Of a DNA stretch of 64,000 nt, positions 58,301-64,000 are shown piece by piece. The position numbers and the translations under genes were made by a program. The notes beneath the pieces were generated by a model that was given only the letters and a program-made list of their open reading frames with translations, was not told where the DNA came from and did no database searches. How positions within the stretch are numbered: the stretch's first letter is position 1; each line of letters opens with the position of its first letter. The DNA is from Fragilaria crotonensis (lineage: Eukaryota > Bacillariophyta > Fragilariophyceae > Fragilariales > Fragilariaceae), in assembly GCA_022925895.1 (NCBI GenBank), contig JAKSYS010000234.1, positions 17,839 to 81,838 on the forward strand, in the 5' to 3' direction.

Positions 58301-59277
58301 TGCTGCAGCCATTTCTCTGTCATGCTGCATAGGAGGTGTCCAAGTTGATGCTGATTCCTGCCTTGAAGTGCCAGACCGTGACAAAGCCTTCAAGATCTCT
58401 CGGTATCGAATGAGGTCCATACCCTGTCCTGCAGATGGAAAATTTGCTCGCTCATCCATATCAAAGTACAACGAAGGGGAGACTCGGTAGAATGAGAGCA
58501 TCAATTCAATCCGAATGAAGGCAAGTATCTCTGAATTCGAGACGGAATCCCGAGATAAGTTCTTATTGATGAATTGCTTGATATGTCCCAGCAAATTAGC
58601 ATCCATCCACGCCTCTAAAAAACGAGCAGGTGCAACCTTCCACAGATTCCTGACTCTTCCGCCAAACATCTTGGCTTTCAGACGGCTAAGGACAATTGGT
58701 ACCTCCTGGCGGGCCACCTCCAGCAGATGTCGGTCTACTAAATCGATCTCGATAGTTGTCTCAAACTCTCTGATGAAGTTCCATTCTCCTATCGGTTCCT
58801 CATCGTCTGCATCATCCAAATCAGCATCACCAGCTGAACCAGACATCAAATACATCATATCCTCAAGATCAGAGTCACTTTCATCGCCACCATCACTGTT
58901 GTTTGACATGATTGAGGGGACCTTTCAAGAGCAAGAATTGATTTCTTGTTGATGCAATGGCGGGTGCTTGTTGTTGCTGCGCACTTCAAAGTGCACATAC
59001 ACCTCTGTATGAGGGTCTACAGATAATACCTACCGTATGTAGAACCTACAGTGTACAAAGACCTGAACTTTTAGTACGGAGACAGGGTGCACAACTGGTC
59101 TCTGGAATGCATGCAAGGGGCAACAAGCGAACTTCAATTGTAGGCATCAATGAGAATCGCTGAAAAACATTTGTCGCACGAAATTTCTCGCTAGCTTTTT
59201 CGTAGGACAAAAATTTTGGGATATCCCAAAACTCGGAAGAATTTTTGTCGCATGCCATGCGACAAAAAATACTGGGG
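55307..59277 (-). mobile_element. piggyBac-like DNA transposon (3971 bp) with ATAA target duplications
   Basis: Ends CCCCAGT (55307) and ACTGGGG (59271-59277) are inverted; ATAA flanks both sides (55303-55306 and 59278-59281), like the TTAA-type targets of piggyBac. Both subterminal regions have repeated TTGTCGCATG/CATGCGACAAAAA motifs (near 55325, 55508, 59175 and 59250), likely transposase sites. The body holds one decayed transposase gene on minus. Confidence 0.8.
55589..58909 (-). pseudogene. piggyBac-like transposase, frame broken
   Basis: ATG at 58909 with an Asp/Glu-rich start. LSFYRVSPSLYFDMDER and YREILKALS lead to the DDE core: LDDDLLRMRSRG (first Asp), KGLGVIHHGA, IRLDGNTFFWDRGYGG (second Asp), and HQYALASRNGLGRVVLMQT. 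After EWFNQRQFQ the frame changes; LVGLSVAHLK and LVTGSKTILIDRVLS (about 57270-57365) look like a SAP-type DNA-binding helix pair. Near 56440-56540 NRSKGPVDV matches the third catalytic region. The tail has the piggyBac-type cysteine ribbon (CVWCCRKRHDQPDPKHC, FMCPVCMVSLC, SCHELFHT; 55840-56010). At least five frame changes, including one missing A near 58158. Confidence 0.72.
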
Positions 59278-59281
59278 ATAA

Positions 59282-60049
59282 AGTACCATGCGTACAACTG
59301 AGTTGTGGCAAGCATGCGGGCAGCAAGCGGTACTTGTACTATACCAGGTACTCGATGACCTTGACCTCTTCCGTACGATGTCGGTTCATTGAGTTCACAT
59401 CTGTGGACAAGAAACTAGACTCTAGTAGACTGAAATCCAAAAATGACAAATTTGTTTTTTTGTCCGTATACGCAGGCTTATTATGAGACGAGAAGGATAC
59501 ACATACAACGTATTCATATACCGGTACTTGAAAGTGGAATTTGCTGTACAGTGATGCAACAATACTGGAGCAATCCAGTAAAAGATCAAGTCATATGGTC
59601 GTGGAATGCAGTGAAATGAATACGGTACAGGTACCAGGTAATTGCATTGTATTCCACAAGTTGCTACCTGGTACCCATTCATGATATATTTGAAAAGAAC
59701 CACTGCTGGGAAGACTTGACGACCGATGGAAGTGAAGTATTGGTTGCCTTTGACACAACTACGGTAGTATTAGATTCTGCAAAATGACGCGAACTGCATC
59801 ATGGTAAATGATGCAGAACAACGATAGCCTCTACTTTAGCCTCCTTGTTGTTGGGCCTGGATCCACCATGCACCATGCATTCAAATCTCATGTGATGCTG
59901 ATGGATGCATCGCGTATATGATGACACAATGAAGCAACGAATCGCAATTTCTAAATACATGTGCATATTCCTATCTTCCTAAAGGAGCAACCCCGGGCCA
60001 TCCAAAACGTCTTTTTCCTGCATCCAGCCAGATGGCAGCGATAGGCACA
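59282..60049. other. AT-rich spacer between the transposon and CSN2
   Basis: No gene seen. It includes the 3' flank of CSN2 and GGTACC/GTACCAGG words common in this window. Confidence 0.4.
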
Positions 60050-61557
60050 CTAATGAGCTGCGACATTGGTAATACTCCTCATGGCCCCTTGATTAGTCTC
60101 CTTCAAACGGGTACCTGTGATGAAGTTCGAGACGCCCTCCAACGCCGTCGCCATCTGATCGAGCGCGTCGCAAACTTCAATCTGGTTCGAAATGACAGCA
60201 TTCTTCGAGGAGGTACCTTTCAACAACAACACCCCATCCACTTGATCAATCTCGCCGTCCAATTTCCCATCCAGTATAAGACCCACGAGAAGGGACTCGA
60301 CATCCCGCACTGAAATGTCATTCAACTCCTTCGAAATGGCTTCCAAGGAAATACGAGTGTATGGTTGAATGACGCGTCGTAGGACTTGACGGCGAATGGT
60401 CCGAAGCAGGTCTTCCACGTGTTCTCGCACAAACTCATCCTCCATAATTCGACCTTGATTCTCTCGCAATATTTTTTCAAATGCCTGAATCTCATTACTA
60501 TGAAACGCTTGTACAAGATTCGTCATGGCAACGATTTCGGGATCATCGCGATACGGCCGCGCTTCTTGAGAATCGAACGGGTTTATGGAGGAGGAATGAA
60601 GCATACTCGCCATAACCAAGTACTTGAGACATCTCAATCGACTCGGATCTCCAGCTTCATCGTACGATTTGAATGCCTGAAAGAACGTCTTGCCTGCCGC
60701 CTCGTACTCTCTGGCTGCCAGATGCATCTTGCCTCCCAGTTCTTGGATCAAGGCAAGAGTGCGAGGATGGGGAATACCACCGCGGACCGCGAGCGCCTTT
60801 TCGAATATTTTGCGCAACTCCTTGTTATCCTTCTGGCGTGAGTAGAGCTGAATCTGAAGTGCATAAATCTCCATCAAATGAGTCGATGAGCTGCTGGATT
60901 CTGAAAATTGAGTATTCTTGAGATCTTGCAATACCAATTGAAGTTTTCCCGTTTCATTCGTTTCGTACAAGAGTTGACCATACTTGAGATTCGTCTTGAA
61001 CCACAATCGATCATTTGGAAAGGGCCCTCTCTTGGGTTCAAAGAACTTGATGGTACGTTCGTAGATTTCACTGGCAAGGTTGCGTGGATCTTGAACCCTT
61101 GACGACGAGTTTCCTTGCAGAATGGATGAGATTCTGTCCAACATACCATTGATTCCCTTTTCTACAGCGTTCGACTGACGTTCCTCGAAATGCATTCCAT
61201 CAAACGTTCATAATGACGCAGAATCTCACTTGAATTTCCAGTTCGCAAATGAAGCTTGATGAGCTGTTTCATAGCTTTGAAGGACCATTGTCCATACTTC
61301 TTTCCTTGAGAATTGACTTGTTCACTCTGACTGTCGGTAGCAATGACCTTTTCGAACGCCTGAATTGCCTCGGTAACATTGGTGTCTCGTAAGCCCTTGG
61401 CATTGTAATAATCATTTTCCATTTTGATTTCGCCATCGTCTGCCTCTTCTTCCTCGTCCGTGTATTCAAACTTATCTTCCATCTCTTCATCCTGTTCATC
61501 ATCATACTCGTACTCATATTCCTCTTCGTCGTCGTCGTCGTCGTCGTCGTCAGACAT
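60050..61557 (-). CDS. CSN2: COP9 signalosome complex subunit 2
   Basis: ATG at 61557. The acidic N-terminus (MSDDDDDDDDEEEYEYEY) is typical of CSN2, followed by NDYYNAKGL, YGQWSFKAMKQLIKLHL, RLWFKTNLKYGQLL, MEIYALQIQLYS, IPHPRTLALIQELGGKMHL and LRCLKYLVMASML. INPFDSQEARPYRDDPEIVA and PYTRISLEAISKELN mark the PCI domain. The protein is a scaffold subunit of the complex that removes NEDD8 from cullins. About 502 residues if one break is bridged (human about 443); one base is missing near 61160, giving TAG just after NVSRTL. The remainder is well conserved, so this is probably a working gene with a sequence error. Confidence 0.9.
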
Positions 61558-61924
61558 GATGAAGGATTACTATTGTCTTGATGATTGACAACAACTCGAT
61601 GATCTTGTGCCTGTCGCGCATGGTAAGCAACACAACCAGGACCGGAATCTACGCTATGTAGTATGTCGTCTACGCGATGAGATACTGAACGACGTTGAGC
61701 TCCCATGGATACAAACCAGACGTACAGTACCAGGTACTTGCAACTTGTACAGTACGTGAACTCTACACTCTCCATACACCGTACATGTACGTACACCGTT
61801 CCAGTAAAATGTAGACGACAGTACTCCCGTATGTATCCCCATATCTATGAATCTTGGAGTCGTATACATAGTAAGCGTATACACGAAGAAAGATAATGGA
61901 GCGGAGATCCAATGAGCGACGACG
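61558..61924. other. Upstream region of CSN2
   Basis: GTAC-rich sequence without a credible ORF. A segment near 61650-61700 (GTCTACGCGATGAGATACTG) resembles 63944-63968. Confidence 0.4.
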
Positions 61925-62545
61925 ATGATGGGATTGTATACGGAAGAACTCTTCACATTGTACTTGGTCCGGAGAGTGAAAGCAACACAAATGGAGACGA
62001 AAACAGCAATTATTCTGGCCAAGGAGCCAGCAGGTCTGACGAAATGTGTAACCAAGGAAGCCCATGACTCGGAGAGAAAACCCAGTGCCATACAGTTACC
62101 AGTCAATCTACAAAGGATCATTATTATCACAGCATCATGGCTCTCAACTACTGGTTCCATCCTCCCCCACTGGAAAAGGTTCGATGACTTCAATTGACTT
62201 CAATTGCTGCCCACCATATGTACTGACAACGATGCGTTCGTGCTGTGCGGAATCGTCCAACGATACGACTCCCTTGATCGAGGCGCATGGTTCATTCCGA
62301 CGCATGAACAAATGGCATCTCGTGCGACAAGGAGCATTGCTACATTTCTTTGATGGATATTTGTTGGTTCATTGTCACAGCAACGACCAACCTATGGCTG
62401 GGCGCTTGTATACACTCTAGGCACCGGCACTCCACTCTAGTTGCTTATGTATGGACGAACCGATCCACCATAAGACTCCCAATACCTCTTTCGGGGAGAC
62501 TCCATTTCAAATGGAACAGTTGATTCATTGTTAAATAATGGAGCA
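61925..62545 (+). pseudogene. Decayed, internally deleted copy of the JmjC gene 3' half
   Basis: Matches 52050-52165 (GAGAGTG, GGAGCCAG, GACGAAATGTGT, CGGAGAGAAAACCCA), then skips the segment with the AGWFH motif and resumes at CAATCTACAAAGGA (52325), TACTGGTTCCATCCTCC and CATTGTCACAGC. The 3' flank of the parent (52770-52870) is also present at 62440-62545. It is too short to fold as a JmjC domain. Confidence 0.8.
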
Positions 62546-62593
62546 TCAACCATCATGTACCACTCGAGTACGAGATTGGAATTCATAAAAAAA

Positions 62594-63462
62594 ATGTCTC
62601 GCCCAATGCAGAAACGCAAGAAAGGTGCCATGAACGCAACAACTCGGCATGCCAGCACTCTTGATACCATTCGCGAGGATGAAGCCGCAACACTCAGCAG
62701 CACATTGCAGGATCCAACGGCGATCGGAGGATCCAACACATTTCAAAAGACGCCGTCAAGGAGTAGTCGAAGACGACGACAACACCAGGCAAAGGTCAGT
62801 TGCGACATGGAAAAGTCAGTTGACGCATAGCTGATTCTTGCCATGTCCTCTGGGTGATGTTCAATTGTGCCTCGTCAAACCAACGTTATGCTAAAATGAC
62901 ACATATCTTGTTTCCAATCACCGTCGACCATCATGTCAATCGAACAGCGTGTTCCCGCAGGAACTCGCCTCCGGTGAGCTGAGCAATGTTCTTACTGCCG
63001 TTGCATCATTCCGTGATGACCATATTCACTGACCAATGTGCTGTTGCTTGTTGGTTCAAATTAATTTTCAAAGATGTCAAGGAAGTGTTCCAGGCGCTCT
63101 GGAGGGCAATCAATCAGCAGCACACGAAATCAAATCTGATGTACCATATTGGGCAGCTCGAAAGGGCCATGGATGGAGGTTTCATTAACATGATTGGCGA
63201 CGAATTGGCAATTATTGAACTCATTTTAGACCGCGCTGTTGTTCCTCCTCCATTGAGGTTGACAGTGGTGCCTCCCTTTATGGCAATCCTTCATGCGGGC
63301 CCCATCCACATTATACGTGACGTGAAGGCAATTGGAAAAGAAATGTCCAGGAACAGTAACGTGGACATGCTGACTGGAAGCGACTCTTCCATGGATTACT
63401 CTTCTACCGTTACGAAGAGTTCTCGGAGTGACGCATCGAATGTCACAATGGATGAAGTGTAG
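62594..63462 (+). CDS. Unidentified small protein, three-exon model
   Basis: Proposed exons 62594-62794, 62961-63012 and 63074-63462 with GT-AG introns of 166 and 61 bp; phases agree and give 213 residues. The N-terminus is basic (MSRPMQKRKKG, SRSSRRRRQHQ), and the middle (ELASGELSNVLTAVASF, FQALWRAINQQ, IGQLERAMDGG, ELILDRAVVPPP) is probably helical. The C-terminus is Ser/Thr-rich (SSMDYSSTVTKSSRSD). No family recognised. The second intron is the weakest part of the model; the third exon could also start at an internal Met. Confidence 0.4.
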
Positions 63463-64000
63463 TCTTGTTCGCCTCCCACCAACAACGAATCGAATTAGGT
63501 CAAATTGAATGTAAAGCTTAGTCAATGTCAATGTCATCCTGAATAACCTGAGCCATCGAAGTCCATCGATGGTCATCAGAGCGTTTTTCAATAGTTTGGA
63601 CAGCACGACGATATGACTTCAGGGAGGGACGAGACGAGCAATACGGTACCTGGTAGTTACGACGTAGGTCACAAAATTCTCAAGCCTCAAAGCGACATTC
63701 CCGACACCGGAAGGACAATTACATTCAATCAAGGAGAATTCATCCTTTAGCACCGCTATGAAATCGGGTCTTTTCTTCTTCAGTTGGTGTTTCACACAAA
63801 TACCAAAAAACACATGGAGCCGATGGCCCATGCCAAGAGATTGATGAATGTCCCCATTGCTAACAGAGTTGATTGTTGGTCGTGTGGAATGTCCCGTTCC
63901 CATCGCAACAAACAACCCCTCCTGAATCTATGCTTGTATTTCATATGGTCTACACGATGAGATGCGGAACGAGTCTGTGCTCGTATGTCATGTGTCATGT
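63463..64000. other. Window end, no confident gene
   Basis: A minus-strand ORF at 63619-63915 (98 residues, ECNCPSGVGNVALRLENF) has no known domain. A gene continuing past 64000 cannot be excluded. Confidence 0.3.

Noticed and set aside
62437-62739. Minus-strand ORF of 100 residues
   Set aside because: Overlaps the spliced plus-strand model and duplicated flank; no domain.

Overview
The window looks like nuclear DNA of a pennate diatom; Seminavis-like genomes are the closest fit I can think of, but this is inference. Evidence: short GT-AG introns of about 60-170 bp (one of 393 bp), a cyclase-phosphodiesterase fusion, a pyruvate kinase with a diatom-type plastid presequence (signal peptide ending in A-F), LRR proteins of the SxIPSEIGLLTQLT type, and CoDi-like Ty1/copia elements. 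No rRNA, CRISPR array or bacterial-type operon is seen.

Layout. 1-2450: 3' part of a class III nucleotide cyclase fused to a cyclic-nucleotide phosphodiesterase, followed by a decayed partial copy (3450-3935). 5516-15693: a chimeric unit (5' helicase fragment facing a Cys/Ser-rich secreted protein gene) is present twice, once decayed (5516-7510) and once better preserved (12805-15693). The copies flank an ankyrin-kinase-RING-like gene (8443-12178). 18630-21893: intact SMUBP-2/IGHMBP2-type helicase, parent of the fragments. 22026-24135: plastid-type pyruvate kinase with four exons. 25945-28812, 41585-43950 and 48041-50391: three related LRR membrane-protein genes, two of them facing a copy of RLP24. 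28813-41120: two Ty1/copia elements with their 5' LTRs facing each other about 80 bp apart; the second is split by a 2.9 kb terminal-inverted-repeat element. 43979-46780: three short inverted-repeat elements and a 280-bp tandem duplication. 50922-52440: JmjC-domain protein. 53148-54831: secreted or membrane protein with a long Pro/Thr/Ala repeat and a Hedgehog-type Hint (self-processing) domain. 55307-59277: piggyBac-like transposon with matching ATAA target duplications. 60050-61557: COP9 signalosome subunit 2. 61925-62545: decayed JmjC copy. 62594-63462: unidentified spliced gene.

Many genes here, including conserved ones that should be essential (CSN2, RLP24), carry isolated one-base frame breaks, mostly losses and often in short homopolymers. 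A 280-bp tandem duplication near 44.0-44.6 kb differs between copies almost only by small indels. Residual assembly errors are therefore a serious alternative to pseudogenisation, so I give gene spans with the break points marked and no corrected sequences.

No operon-like cooperation is evident. The themes are signalling (cyclase/PDE, ankyrin kinase, LRR proteins), housekeeping (CSN2, RLP24, helicase, pyruvate kinase) and extensive local duplication and transposition. The most unusual gene is the Hint-domain protein.
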